The notes: generated from the sequence alone by a model not told the origin. Shown: positions 32,938 through 42,934, counted from the stretch's first letter. The stretch is 64,000 nt of DNA from Microbacterium ulmi (GCF_011759705.1 NZ_JAAOZF010000002.1:760347-824346), one strand, 5' to 3'. Numbers and translations are program-made.

Positions 32938-34635
32938 TTACTTGAGGTAACCGACCAGCGACCAATCGGTCGACTTGAACGTCGCCGTTCCGAAGTTCGC
33001 CAGGCCCTTGTCGGTCGCGACGACCTCAGGGTAGGGGTAGATCGGAACCATCGGCAGGTAGTCCGCGATGACCTCGTTGATCTCCTGAGCGATCTCGATG
33101 CGCTTCGTCTCATCGAGCTCCTTGTTCGCCTTCTCCCACAGCGGGCCGAGGCGGTCGTCGGAGATGAACGCGTAGTTGTAGCCGTTCTCGTCGCCGAACT
33201 CCATCTCGGGGTAGAACACGGGCTGCGCCGACGAGATCGGGAACAGCGTGCCCTGCCAGCCGAACGTGACGGACTGGAACTTGCCCGCGCCGATGTTGTT
33301 GAAGTACTCCGCGCTCGGAACCTGATCGAGGGTCACCTCGATGTCCAGGGCCTTGAGCGAGTCCTGCACGCCGAGGGCGCGGTTGATGTTCGACTCCGTC
33401 CCGGCGGGAACGGTCACCGAGAAGGTCAGCGTCTTGCCGTCCTTCGTCCACTCGCCGTCCTCGTGCTTCCAGCCCGAGTCCTCGAGGAGCGTCGCGGCCT
33501 TGTCGAGGTCGTGCCCGATGATGTCACCGAAGTGGTCCTCGTAGCCTTCCTGGCCGGGCATGAAGATCCAGTCACCGGTCGTCGTCGCCGGGGCGCCGAG
33601 GGGCTCGTTGGCAACGCGGGCGATGAGCTCGCGATCGAGGGCCATGCCGACGGCCTTGCGGACGTTGACGTCGTCGAACGGTGCCGACTTGCCGTTGAAG
33701 GTGAGGTGGCTCCACGTCAGGCCGCCCGAGCGCTGGATGACGGCGCCATCCTTGCTCGTGGCCGTCTCGAGGGCATCAGGCGTCAGAATCTCCATGTAGT
33801 CGATCTCGTCGTTGGCGAAGGCCTGCGGCAGCGCCTCCTGCGCGATCACCTTGAACGTGATCGTGTCGAGCTTCGGCTTCTCGCCCCACCAGTTGGGGTT
33901 GGGGATGAGCGTGAAGATCTTGGCGTCGTTATCGATCTTGTCGAAGATGAACGGGCCGTTCGACGGCGCGGGCGCCGACGTGAAAGCGGTGTTGAAGCTG
34001 TTCACATCGCTCGCGACGGCCGCGGGCAGAGGCGGAGTCTGGAGCAGGTTCGGCCAGTCGGCGAAGGTCTCGGCGAAGGTCACCGAGAACTCGTAGTCGT
34101 TGGCGACGTCGACCGAGTCGATGGCCTGGAAGACGGCAGACGGGATCGTCTCATATCCGGACTCGGTGTCACGCAGCGCCGCGAACGTCGCTGCGTAGTC
34201 GTTCGCCGTGAGCGGCGAGCCGTCCTGCCAGACCGCATCCTCGTTGAGCTTGACGGTGACGATCTGAGGGTCCTCGCTGGTGAGCTCGACGCTGGTGGCG
34301 TAGTTCTTGTCCACCTGCCACGAGCCGTCCTCCGTGGGGATGACGAGGTAGCCGAGGGTCGGCTCCAGCACCTGCTGGACGTCGACGTTCTGGGCCGCGG
34401 CGTGGTTGGGGTTCCAGCTGCCCTCATCGGTCGGGGTGCTGGTGACGGCAAGGTTGAGCTCGCCACCGTCCGCGAGATCGCTCGCGGCCACCTGCTCATA
34501 GCCGACCAGCGGCAGCTGCTCCTGCGTCGGCGACTCGGACGACGACGTGTTGGGGGTCGATGCGCAGCCGGCGAGCAGGAGGGCTCCTACGCCGATCGCA
34601 GCAAGGCCCGCAAGTGCCGTGTTCTTGCGAATCAT
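32938..34635 (-). CDS. Peptide ABC transporter substrate-binding lipoprotein (family 5), system 1
   Basis: This 565-residue extracytoplasmic lipoprotein has a signal peptide with lipobox LLAGC (Cys24), a Ser/Thr-rich linker, and the OppA/DppA-type fold. Recognisable pieces are DGSPLTANDYAATF, VRKAVGMALDRELI and the closing segment ADYLPMVPIYPYPEVV. It should deliver peptides to the permeases encoded just upstream. Unusually it is the last gene of its operon. The ATG has GAGAAAG upstream. It is followed by two hairpins. Confidence 0.9.
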   Translation of the reverse strand: MIRKNTALAGLAAIGVGALLLAGCASTPNTSSSESPTQEQLPLVGYEQVAASDLADGGELNLAVTSTPTDEGSWNPNHAAAQNVDVQQVLEPTLGYLVIPTEDGSWQVDKNYATSVELTSEDPQIVTVKLNEDAVWQDGSPLTANDYAATFAALRDTESGYETIPSAVFQAIDSVDVANDYEFSVTFAETFADWPNLLQTPPLPAAVASDVNSFNTAFTSAPAPSNGPFIFDKIDNDAKIFTLIPNPNWWGEKPKLDTITFKVIAQEALPQAFANDEIDYMEILTPDALETATSKDGAVIQRSGGLTWSHLTFNGKSAPFDDVNVRKAVGMALDRELIARVANEPLGAPATTTGDWIFMPGQEGYEDHFGDIIGHDLDKAATLLEDSGWKHEDGEWTKDGKTLTFSVTVPAGTESNINRALGVQDSLKALDIEVTLDQVPSAEYFNNIGAGKFQSVTFGWQGTLFPISSAQPVFYPEMEFGDENGYNYAFISDDRLGPLWEKANKELDETKRIEIAQEINEVIADYLPMVPIYPYPEVVATDKGLANFGTATFKSTDWSLVGYLK

Positions 34636-34687
34636 GTGCTTCTCTTTCTCTCGGAACTCCGCCGGGGCCGACGGAGTCGTTTCACCG

Positions 34688-36799
34688 TCAGCCGACGACG
34701 AGGACGTTGTCCTCGACGTGATGGCAGGCGACGTTCGCGCGGCCGAAAGGCCGCAGCGCGGGGTCCTCGCCGACACAGCGAGCCTGGGCACGCTCGTCGA
34801 GGAGGGGCTTGAGGGGGCAGCGCGTCCGGAATCGGCATCCGTCGATCCGCTCCGCAGGGCTGGGCAGGTCGCCGTCCAGCAGGACCCGCGCCCGCTCGCG
34901 CTCGATGACCGGGTCGGGGATCGGCGCCGCCGACATGAGCGCCTGCGTGTACGGATGCCGCGGCATGTCGAACACCTCGGCGATGGGACCGGACTCGATG
35001 ATGCGCCCGAGGTACATGACGGCGACGTCGTCGGCGATCTGCCGCACGACGGCGAGGTCGTGCGCGACGAAGATCATCGAGAGGCCGAGCCGATCGCGCA
35101 GATCCTGCAGAAGGTTGATCACACCCGCCTGGATCGACACGTCGAGCGCGGAGACCGGCTCATCGAGCACGAGCACCTTGGGGTCGGTCGCGAGCGCGCG
35201 CGCGATGCCGATGCGCTGGCGCTGCCCGCCCGAGAACTCATGCGGGTAGCGGTCGGCCATCGACGGATCGAGCCCCACGAGCTCGAGGAGCTCGAGGACC
35301 TTGTCGTTGCGGGCGTCGCGCCCCACCCCGTGCGCGAGAAGCGGCTCTGCGATGACCTCGCTGATGGGCAGACGAGGATCGACGGCAGCGGCCGGGTCCT
35401 GGAACACGATCTGGATGTCGCGACGCAACGCCCTACGACCGCTCGCGCTGAGCTTCGCGACGTCCTTGCCCTCGAAGAGGATCTGTCCGCCCTGGGGCTT
35501 GGTCAGTTCCATGAGCTCGAGGATGGTCGTCGTCTTGCCGCATCCCGACTCGCCCACGAGCGCGAGCACGCGGCCGGGCTTGAGGTCGAAGGTCACCTTG
35601 TCGACCGCACGGACCGTCCCCACCTGCCGGCGGAAGACGCCGCCTCGGAAGAGCGGGAAGTGCTTCTCCAGCTCGGTCACGCGCACCGCTGCGTCGGCGG
35701 GCACGTCGGCCTTCTCCGTCTCGGGGAGGGCCGGCGGGCGCGGGAAGATCTCGGCGCGGCCGACGAGCCCCGTTGCGATCTCGCCTCCGCGGTGGCATGC
35801 GCTCAGGTGTCCGGGAATCGCGCTGTGGCCGGCCAGCTCGGGCTCGATCTCGCGGCACACGTCGAGCGCCGCCGGGCAGCGTGCGGCGAACGGGCACCCC
35901 TTCGGCAGTGCGTCCAGCGCGGGCGGTCGGCCTTCGAGGGGCACGAGCCGCTGCGTTCCGGCTGTGCGGATGTTGGGCACGGAGCGGAGCAGGCCGATCG
36001 TGTACGGCATCGACGGCTCGGAGAAGATCGTCCCGACGTCGCCCGTCTCGACGAGCTTGCCCGCGTACATGACCGCGACGCGGTCTGCGTGGCCGGCGAC
36101 GACTCCGAGGTCGTGCGTGATGAGCGACACGGCGGCGCCCGTGAGCTCCTTCGCCTTCTCGAGCACCTCGAGGATCTGCGCCTGGATCGTCACGTCGAGG
36201 GCCGTGGTGGGCTCGTCGGCGATGATGAGGCGCGGATCGTTCGCGATCGCCATCGCGATCATGGCTCGCTGCCGCATCCCGCCCGAGAACTCGTGCGGGA
36301 AGGCGCGCACGCGCCGGTCCGGGTCGGGGATGCCCACGATCTTGAGCAGCTCGGCGGCGCGAGCCAGGGCGGCGGGCTTGCTGAGCTTCGCGTCGTGGAG
36401 GCGAAGAGCTTCGGCGATCTGGTCGCCCACCGTGTAGACGGGGGTCATTGCGGAGAGCGGATCCTGGAAGATGATCGCGAGCTCCTGGCCCCGGATGCGA
36501 GACAGCTCGCGGTCGTCCAGTTCGAGCAGGTTGTGCCCGTTGAACAGGATCTCGCCCTCGATCTTCGCCGTGTCGGGCAGCAGCCCCATCACCGCGAGCG
36601 ACGACACCGACTTGCCCGAGCCCGATTCGCCCACGATCCCGAGGAACTCGCCCTCGTAGATCTCATAGCTGATGTCGCGGACGGCGTGAACGGAAGTGCC
36701 GTTGCCGGGGAACGTCACGGACAGGTTCTTGACCTGCAGCAGCGGCGTGCGGTCGACGCTGTCGAGCGGCTGTGCAGCAAAGGACAGGGTCTCAGCCAC
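34688..36799 (-). CDS. Fused dual ATP-binding protein of peptide ABC transporter, system 1
   Basis: This 703-residue protein joins two ABC ATPases (DppD-DppF type). Cassette 1 has GESGSGKS, then FSGGMRQRAMIA and a Walker B LIIADEP; cassette 2 has GESGCGKT, then FSGGQRQRIGIA and VLVLDEP. Each cassette ends in an oligo_HPY-type tail with four cysteines (CPFAARCP...C...ACH and CRFRTRCP...C...ACH), a pattern linked to [4Fe-4S] binding in mycobacterial DppD. The GTG overlaps the permease stop by eight bases. Confidence 0.92.
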   Translation of the reverse strand: MAETLSFAAQPLDSVDRTPLLQVKNLSVTFPGNGTSVHAVRDISYEIYEGEFLGIVGESGSGKSVSSLAVMGLLPDTAKIEGEILFNGHNLLELDDRELSRIRGQELAIIFQDPLSAMTPVYTVGDQIAEALRLHDAKLSKPAALARAAELLKIVGIPDPDRRVRAFPHEFSGGMRQRAMIAMAIANDPRLIIADEPTTALDVTIQAQILEVLEKAKELTGAAVSLITHDLGVVAGHADRVAVMYAGKLVETGDVGTIFSEPSMPYTIGLLRSVPNIRTAGTQRLVPLEGRPPALDALPKGCPFAARCPAALDVCREIEPELAGHSAIPGHLSACHRGGEIATGLVGRAEIFPRPPALPETEKADVPADAAVRVTELEKHFPLFRGGVFRRQVGTVRAVDKVTFDLKPGRVLALVGESGCGKTTTILELMELTKPQGGQILFEGKDVAKLSASGRRALRRDIQIVFQDPAAAVDPRLPISEVIAEPLLAHGVGRDARNDKVLELLELVGLDPSMADRYPHEFSGGQRQRIGIARALATDPKVLVLDEPVSALDVSIQAGVINLLQDLRDRLGLSMIFVAHDLAVVRQIADDVAVMYLGRIIESGPIAEVFDMPRHPYTQALMSAAPIPDPVIERERARVLLDGDLPSPAERIDGCRFRTRCPLKPLLDERAQARCVGEDPALRPFGRANVACHHVEDNVLVVG

Positions 36800-37718
36800 G
36801 GTTCACCCCCGACGTCGGGTCGATCGCGTCGCGGAGCGCATCGCCGATGAGGCTCAGACTCAGCAGGATCAGCACGAGGGTGCCCGCCGGGAAGGCAAAC
36901 AGCCAGGGCCGGGTCGCGGCGGCCGTGTTGCCGTCTTCGATGAGTGTGCCGAGCGACACATCGGGTGCCTGCACGCCGAAGCCGAAGAAGCTCAGGGTGG
37001 TCTCGGAGAGGATCATCGCGCCGACGCCGAGCGCGGCGTCGATGATGAGGAGCGATGCGACGTTCGGGACGATGTGGCGCGTGACGACCGACCACGAGCC
37101 GAAGCCCATGTACCGGGCCGCCTTGACGAACTCCCGCTCGCGCAGCGAACGCGTCTGCGACCGGATCACTTGCGCCATGATCATCCACCCGAACAGAGCC
37201 AGGAAGAAGGTCATGACGATCCATCCGGCATTCCTGAAGAACGGGTACAGCAGCACGAGGATGAAGAAGGACGGCAGCACGAGGAGCAGGTCGATGACCC
37301 ACGCGATCGCCTTGTCTGTGAACCCGCCGACGTAGCCGGCGATCGATCCGACGAGAGCCGAGAGGAGCGTCGCGAGGGGACCCGCCACGAAGCCGACGAT
37401 GAGCGAGATCCGAAGCCCCTGCATGACGCGGGCGAAGATGTCGTAGCCCAGCGTGTCCGTGCCGAAGGGATGCTGCACGCTCGGGGGCTGGTTGAGCGCC
37501 GAATAGTCGCGCAGATCGAACGCGATCGGCCAGAGGAGCGGGCCGACGAGTGCCCACAGCACGATCGCGCCGAGCACGATCGCGCCGATCCAGAACCCGC
37601 GCGACCGGCGCAGCCGGTGCCAGATGATGCGGCCGCGGGATGCGGGCTTGCGGGCGGGTGTCTCAGTGAGCGGCAGTGCGGGGTCGATCTCGACCAGCGT
37701 CGCTTCCGTTGCGGTCAT
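36792..37718 (-). CDS. Peptide ABC transporter permease (DppC type), system 1
   Basis: This 308-residue inner-membrane protein has six membrane helices, an N-terminal DppC/OppC extension, and the EAA loop FVKAARYMGFGSWSVVTRHI that docks on the ATPase. Other DppC pieces are HPFGTDTLGYDIFARVMQG and ILSETTLSFFGFGV. It starts one base after the DppB-type stop. Confidence 0.92.
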   Translation of the reverse strand: MTATEATLVEIDPALPLTETPARKPASRGRIIWHRLRRSRGFWIGAIVLGAIVLWALVGPLLWPIAFDLRDYSALNQPPSVQHPFGTDTLGYDIFARVMQGLRISLIVGFVAGPLATLLSALVGSIAGYVGGFTDKAIAWVIDLLLVLPSFFILVLLYPFFRNAGWIVMTFFLALFGWMIMAQVIRSQTRSLREREFVKAARYMGFGSWSVVTRHIVPNVASLLIIDAALGVGAMILSETTLSFFGFGVQAPDVSLGTLIEDGNTAAATRPWLFAFPAGTLVLILLSLSLIGDALRDAIDPTSGVNRG

Positions 37719-37719
37719 G

Positions 37720-38703
37720 TCATCGCCTCACTCTCGGGTCGAGGGCGGCATAGAGGACCTCGGACAGTGTCGAGGAGCACAGGATGAGGATCGCGACGAA
37801 CAGCGTCGATCCTGCGACGGAGTTGATGTCGTTCTGGCGAACTGCTTGGATCGCCATCTCGCCCATCCCGTGCCACCCGAACATCAGCTCGAGGATGGCG
37901 GAGCCGGCCACCAGCGTGCCGAAGCTGTACGCGAAGAACGTTGACATCGGGATGAGTGCGACACGCACGCCGTGCCGCACGAGTGCTGATCCGCGCGTGC
38001 GGCCCTTCGCGCGAGCGGTGCGGATGTAGTCGGCGCCGAGGACGTCGAGCATCGCGTTGCGCTGATACCGGCTGTACGAGGCGCCAGCCGCGAGGATGAG
38101 CACGAACGTGGGCAGGATCAGGTGCGAGATCCGATCCCAGAACTGGGGCCAGAACGAGTCGGCCACTCCCGGCGAGTACTGCCCGCTGAAGTTGATCAGC
38201 TGGAACCCGAGCGCCTGATTGACGTTCGTCGCGACGATCATGAGGACGATGGCCATGACGATCGTCGGCGTCGCGATGACGAGGTACGAGAGGATCGTGA
38301 CCACGCGGTCGCTGAAGCGGTATTGCCGCACGGCTCCCCACACGCCGAGGATGACGCCTACGATCGCTCCGACGATCGACCCGACGAGCAAGAGCTGGAG
38401 GCTCACACCGGCGCGGATCGCGATCTGAGCGGTGACGGGCTGGTAGCCGACCGTGAGGCCCAGCGAGCCCTCCGTGAAGATGTTGGTGAGCCATGTCCAC
38501 GTGCGCTGCAGGAGCGGCACGTCGGGGTTGACGCCGAGCCTGTTGTAGATCGACTCGATCGTCTCCGGCGGTGCGGGGGGATTGCGAAGCAGGTACTCCC
38601 AGGCCGGATCGAGCCCGAGGCTTGCGAGCATGTACGCGAAGCACGCCGCAACGAGGGTGAGGACGGCGTAGTTGAACACACGTCGAATGATGTAGAGCGT
38701 CAC
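37720..38703 (-). CDS. Peptide ABC transporter permease (DppB type), system 1
   Basis: This 327-residue permease begins with the usual YIIRRVFNYAVLTLVAACFAY helix (cut), has a long first periplasmic loop, and carries the EAA loop DYIRTARAKGRTRGSALVRH. It is the first gene of operon 1. The 142-bp region upstream is AT-richer than its surroundings and holds the likely promoter. Confidence 0.92.
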   Translation of the reverse strand: MTLYIIRRVFNYAVLTLVAACFAYMLASLGLDPAWEYLLRNPPAPPETIESIYNRLGVNPDVPLLQRTWTWLTNIFTEGSLGLTVGYQPVTAQIAIRAGVSLQLLLVGSIVGAIVGVILGVWGAVRQYRFSDRVVTILSYLVIATPTIVMAIVLMIVATNVNQALGFQLINFSGQYSPGVADSFWPQFWDRISHLILPTFVLILAAGASYSRYQRNAMLDVLGADYIRTARAKGRTRGSALVRHGVRVALIPMSTFFAYSFGTLVAGSAILELMFGWHGMGEMAIQAVRQNDINSVAGSTLFVAILILCSSTLSEVLYAALDPRVRR

Positions 38704-38845
38704 AAGATGTCATGCCCCCAAAGGCTCGCGGCGACCGCGAGGTCACGCGGCACTTCTGGGTCGCGACTTCGCGACTGTGGTCAACCTTAACAACTCGCGA
38801 AGGATGAACAGACAACTTTGCCTGTTTTGTTTCCAGACGTTTACA
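38704..38845 (-). promoter_or_regulatory. AT-rich upstream region of peptide-transport operon 1
   Basis: This is the least GC-rich stretch seen here. It contains three TCGCGA sites at 38761-38766, 38769-38774 and 38795-38800, and on the minus strand TTGTCT and TTAAGG-like elements that could form a promoter. No gene fits in it. The repeated palindromic hexamer may be an operator, but this is inference. Confidence 0.4.
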
Positions 38846-39403
38846 TTAGGAGCGCAAAAAGCCCAGTTGGGCCACGACAACGGCTGCGAGCACCAGTCCC
38901 ACCGTCAACGGGATCGCGTCCCAACGGTGGCGCACGGGATCGCTCGATGGGACGGCTGCGGCGCGGGTCAACTCGATGACGTCGACGGCGTCGACCGTGC
39001 CGCGCTCATCCATCCGCGGGCCGCGCGCGCCTGGCCGGCGGGAGAAGGGCCCACCCCAGGCCGTCAGGGTCGACTCGTCGTCGAGCGTGAACACGATCTG
39101 CATACGCTGAGTCGCGTACTCGACGCGCGACCACGGCAGTTCGTGCACGCGTCCGATGTTGATCACCACAGCACGGTCCGCCTCGAGACGGATGCCTGGC
39201 CGCCACAGCAGCATCCACATCGCCCACACTCCGAGAAGAACAGGGGCGGTCGCGACCGCCACGACATCCCATCGGCCGCGCACGGCGGCATCCCCCACGA
39301 GCAGGACGGCGATGACGACCGCGGCCCAGAACGACACGAGCGACGAAGTCGCGCGCAGCGTCCGCACGGGCGGTCGCGCGCGGCCCCGTGGTGAAGTCGT
39401 CAC
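38846..39403 (-). CDS. PH-domain membrane protein
   Basis: This 185-residue protein has two N-terminal membrane helices (about 22-40 and 47-68), a bacterial PH-like domain (IRLEADRAVVINIGRVHELP, then ATQRMQIVFTLDD), and a C-terminal helix (about 162-182). It starts six bases after the dual ATPase of operon 2, so it is probably co-transcribed with that importer. Function unknown. Confidence 0.7.
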   Translation of the reverse strand: MTTSPRGRARPPVRTLRATSSLVSFWAAVVIAVLLVGDAAVRGRWDVVAVATAPVLLGVWAMWMLLWRPGIRLEADRAVVINIGRVHELPWSRVEYATQRMQIVFTLDDESTLTAWGGPFSRRPGARGPRMDERGTVDAVDVIELTRAAAVPSSDPVRHRWDAIPLTVGLVLAAVVVAQLGFLRS

Positions 39404-39409
39404 GGCGCT

Positions 39410-41074
39410 CTAGAGTCCGCGGCCGAGCGGGATCGCGGCGCCCGGGATCGCGTCGAGAAGACGCCGCGTGTACTCCTGCGAGGGGTTCGCGAAGATCGCG
39501 TCGACCGTGCCCTGCTCGACGATGCGTCCCTTCTCCATGACGCAGACGTCGTCGGCGGCGACGCGCACGACGGCGAGGTCGTGCGTGATGAACAGGTATG
39601 TGAGGTCGAGCTCCTCCTGCAGCTGCGCCAGAAGCTGGAGGACCTGGTCCTGCACGAGCACGTCGAGTGCGGAGACCGCTTCGTCGAGCACGACGATGTC
39701 GGGCTTGAGCGCGAGCGCGCGCGCGATCGCGACGCGCTGACGCTGGCCTCCCGACAGCTCGCTGGGGTACCTCGTCGCGAGCGCCTGCGGCAGCGACACC
39801 TGGTCGAGGAGCTCTTTCGCTCGTGCCCGGCGCGACGCCTTGTCGCCCACGTTGTGGATGTCGAGCGGCTCGGAGATCGTGTTGCCGACGTTGCGGAGCG
39901 GATCGAGCGAGCCGTACGGGTCCTGGAAGACCGGCTGCATGCGCCGGCGCATCTCGAACGCCTGCTTCCTCGTGAGGCCTTCGATGTGGCGGCCGTCGAT
40001 CTCGATCGTGCCGGAAGTGGGCTCTTCGAGCTTGAGCACCATCTTCGCGACCGTCGACTTGCCCGATCCGGACTCGCCGACGAGCGCGAGCGTCTTTCCT
40101 CGCGGGATCGCGAACGACACGGAATCCACGGCACGGAACGGCTCGCTGCGGAAGCCGCCCTGGCGGATCTTGTAGTCCTTCGTGAGATCCGTCACGCGCA
40201 CGGCAGGAGGCGCGGCGGGGTCGACGTCGAGATCGATCCGCTCCCGCGAGGACGTCTGGATGCGCTGCGACGCGATGCTCGGCGCGGCCGTGACGAGACG
40301 CTTCGTGTACGGATGGATCGGGTTCTCGAGGATGATGCGGCTCGGACCCGCCTCGACGATCTCGCCGTCCTTCATGACGACGATCTTCTCGGCGCGCTCG
40401 GCGGCGAGGCCGAGGTCGTGCGTGATGAGGAGCACGGACGTGCCGAGCTCGCGCGTGAGCTTGGCCATGTGGTCGAGGATGACGCGCTGCACCGTGACGT
40501 CGAGCGCCGAGGTCGGCTCATCCGCGATGAGCAGCTTGGGGTCGGCCGCGAGCCCGATGCCGATGAGCGCACGCTGGCGCATGCCGCCGGAGAACTGGTG
40601 CGGGTACTGATGCAGACGCCGCTCGGCATCGCCGAGTCCGGCCTGCTTGAGCACCTCGATCGCGCGGGCCTCGACATCCCTCCGGCCCGAGGCGATGCCC
40701 GTCGCGCGGACCGCCTCCTTCACCTGGAAGCCGATGCTCCACACGGGATTGAGGTTCGACATGGGGTCCTGCGGGACATAGCCGATGTCGCGTCCGCGCA
40801 CGCGCTCCATCTGCGACTTCGTGAGCGTCGTCAGCTCGCGTCCGTCGAGCGTGATGCTGCCGGCCGTCACATGGCCCGTCCCGGGGAGGAGGTTGACGAT
40901 GGCCGAGGCCGTCGTCGACTTGCCGGAGCCCGACTCCCCCACGATGGCGACGGTCTCGCCCGGGAGCACGTCGAAGCTCACGCCGTGCAGGACCTCGTTG
41001 GTGCCCGACTGCGTGTCGAAGGCGACCCTCAGGTCGCGGATGCTCAGCAGGGGTGCGTCGGTGATGCCGCTCAT
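39410..41074 (-). CDS. Fused dual ATP-binding protein of peptide ABC transporter, system 2
   Basis: This 554-residue DppD-DppF fusion has two cassettes, each with GESGSGKS, the ABC signatures FSGGMRQRALIG and LSGGQRQRVAIA, and Walker B LLIADEP / IVVLDEA. It is about 150 residues shorter than the system 1 fusion because the Cys-containing tails after each cassette are missing. The ATG overlaps the permease stop (ATGA). Confidence 0.92.
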   Translation of the reverse strand: MSGITDAPLLSIRDLRVAFDTQSGTNEVLHGVSFDVLPGETVAIVGESGSGKSTTASAIVNLLPGTGHVTAGSITLDGRELTTLTKSQMERVRGRDIGYVPQDPMSNLNPVWSIGFQVKEAVRATGIASGRRDVEARAIEVLKQAGLGDAERRLHQYPHQFSGGMRQRALIGIGLAADPKLLIADEPTSALDVTVQRVILDHMAKLTRELGTSVLLITHDLGLAAERAEKIVVMKDGEIVEAGPSRIILENPIHPYTKRLVTAAPSIASQRIQTSSRERIDLDVDPAAPPAVRVTDLTKDYKIRQGGFRSEPFRAVDSVSFAIPRGKTLALVGESGSGKSTVAKMVLKLEEPTSGTIEIDGRHIEGLTRKQAFEMRRRMQPVFQDPYGSLDPLRNVGNTISEPLDIHNVGDKASRRARAKELLDQVSLPQALATRYPSELSGGQRQRVAIARALALKPDIVVLDEAVSALDVLVQDQVLQLLAQLQEELDLTYLFITHDLAVVRVAADDVCVMEKGRIVEQGTVDAIFANPSQEYTRRLLDAIPGAAIPLGRGL

Positions 41075-42015
41075 CGGCGAGCCCTCGCTCTCGGGTCGAG
41101 GGCGTCTCGGATGAGCTCGCCCAGCAGGATGAACGCGAGCACCGTCAGGGTGAGCGCGATCGACGGGTAGATGAGTGCCATGGGAGCGACGCGGAGCGAC
41201 TGCTGCGCCTGCGAGATGTCGTTGCCCCACGACATGACGTCGCTGCCGAGCCCGACGCCGAGGAAGGTCAGGGTCGCCTCCGCGACGATCGCCGCCGCGA
41301 GACCGATCGTCGAGATGACGAGCAGGGGTGCGATCGCGTTCGGCACGACGTGCGACAGGAGGATGCGGAACCGCGACTGGCCCAGGGCACGGGATGCCGT
41401 GATGAAGTCGGCCTGGCGCACCCTGAGCACCTCAGCGCGCACGACGCGCGCCGTCGACGCCCAGGCGAACCCGCCGATGGCGAGCGCGAGGGTGAAGACG
41501 TTCCGGAACTGCCAGAAGACGCTCATCACGACGACCGCCGCGAGGATGTAGGGGATCGAGAAGAAGATGTCGCCGATGCGCGAGAGCAGCGAGTCGAGCC
41601 AGCCGCCGTAGAAGCCCGCGAGCGCACCCATCACGAGTCCGATCGTCGAGCCGATGAGGGTCGCGAGCAGGCCGACCGCGAGCGAGGTCCGCGAGCCCCA
41701 CACGATGCGCGCCCAGATGTCGCAGCCCTGGAAGGTGAAGCCGAGGGGATGCCCCTGCGCGGGACCGCCGTTGCTGTTGGCGAGCTGGCAGTTGGCGTTG
41801 GGCGGCGTCTGGGTGAACAGCGTCGGCCACACCGCCATCAGCAGGATGACGAACACGACCGCGAGTGCGAGCCAGAACGTCGGGCGCTTGCGCAGATCGC
41901 GCCACGCGTCCGACCACAGGCTCGTGGGCTTGGCGTCGACGCGGACCGCGTCGACCGCGATCGTCTCGTCTTTGACGGGGGCGACGAAATGCGTCGCGGC
42001 GGAGTCACTTGACAT
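41071..42015 (-). CDS. Peptide ABC transporter permease (DppC type), system 2
   Basis: This 314-residue permease has a DppC N-terminal extension, six membrane helices and the EAA loop FITASRALGQSRFRILLSHV. A periplasmic insert after helix 1 carries two Cys (ANCQLAN and FQGCDIW). Its start lies 11 bases inside the preceding permease gene. Confidence 0.92.
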   Translation of the reverse strand: MSSDSAATHFVAPVKDETIAVDAVRVDAKPTSLWSDAWRDLRKRPTFWLALAVVFVILLMAVWPTLFTQTPPNANCQLANSNGGPAQGHPLGFTFQGCDIWARIVWGSRTSLAVGLLATLIGSTIGLVMGALAGFYGGWLDSLLSRIGDIFFSIPYILAAVVVMSVFWQFRNVFTLALAIGGFAWASTARVVRAEVLRVRQADFITASRALGQSRFRILLSHVVPNAIAPLLVISTIGLAAAIVAEATLTFLGVGLGSDVMSWGNDISQAQQSLRVAPMALIYPSIALTLTVLAFILLGELIRDALDPRARARR

Positions 42016-42934
42016 AGCGGATCCTCGGGTCGAGCAGACCGTAGAGAAGGTCGACGAACAGGTTGACGATCACGTAGATGATGACGAAGACCGTCACGAA
42101 GGAGACGATCGTCGGCCCTTCGTGGGCGAGCGTCGCGCGGAACAGCGTGTTGCCGACCCCGGGGACGTTGAAGATCGCCTCCGTGACGGTCGCGCCGACG
42201 AGCAGGACCCCGAAGTTCGTCGCGCTGTTCGTGATGACGGGGATGAGCGAGTTGCGCAGGACGTGCACGGGGATGACGCGGCGGCGCGGGAGGCCCTTGC
42301 TGTAGGCCGTGCGCACCCAGTCTTGATTGAGCGTGTCGATCACCGAGCCGCGCATGAGGCGCATGCTCGTCGCGTACAGGCTCACGCCGAGGACTATCGC
42401 CGGCAGCCAGAGATCACCCCAGTCGTTCTGCGAGCCGACAGTGGGCCGGAACCACCCGAGCTGGATCGCCAGGAAGTACTGCGCGATGAACGCGAGCACG
42501 AAGATCGGGACCGCGACGAAGACGAGAGCGATGACGAGCGAGACGTTGTCGAACACCTTGCCCTTGCGCAGAGCCGAGACCGTGCCGATGACGATCGACA
42601 GCGTGAACTCGATCGCGATCGCCATGATCGCCAGCCGGCCCGTGACCGGCAGCGTGCGCGCCAGAACGTCGTTGACCGACTGACCGGAGAACGTGACGCC
42701 CATGTTCCCCTGGAAGATGCCGGCGATGTAGAAGAAGTACTGCACGATGAACGGCTGGTCGAGGTGATACTGCGCACGCAGCGCGTCGAGCAGCTGCGGG
42801 CTCGGCGTCCTGTCGCCGAACAGCGCCAGGATCGGGTCGCCGGGCATCGCGAACACGAGGAAATAGATCAGCAGCGTCGACCCGAAGAACACGGGGATGA
42901 CCTGCAGCAGACGTCTGAGGATGTAACCGAGCAT
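42005..42934 (-). CDS. Peptide ABC transporter permease (DppB type), system 2
   Basis: This 309-residue permease opens with ILRRLLQVIPVFFGSTLLIY, followed by MPGDPILALFGDRTPSPQ and six membrane segments. The EAA loop is DWVRTAYSKGLPRRRVIPVH. It lies 167 bases after the SBP gene, across a strong hairpin. Confidence 0.92.
   Translation of the reverse strand: MLGYILRRLLQVIPVFFGSTLLIYFLVFAMPGDPILALFGDRTPSPQLLDALRAQYHLDQPFIVQYFFYIAGIFQGNMGVTFSGQSVNDVLARTLPVTGRLAIMAIAIEFTLSIVIGTVSALRKGKVFDNVSLVIALVFVAVPIFVLAFIAQYFLAIQLGWFRPTVGSQNDWGDLWLPAIVLGVSLYATSMRLMRGSVIDTLNQDWVRTAYSKGLPRRRVIPVHVLRNSLIPVITNSATNFGVLLVGATVTEAIFNVPGVGNTLFRATLAHEGPTIVSFVTVFVIIYVIVNLFVDLLYGLLDPRIRYVK

Noticed and set aside
30117..32945. 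A 942-codon open frame on the plus strand
   Set aside because: It is antisense to azlC and typA, both with clear motifs; the product is a repetitive charged sequence.
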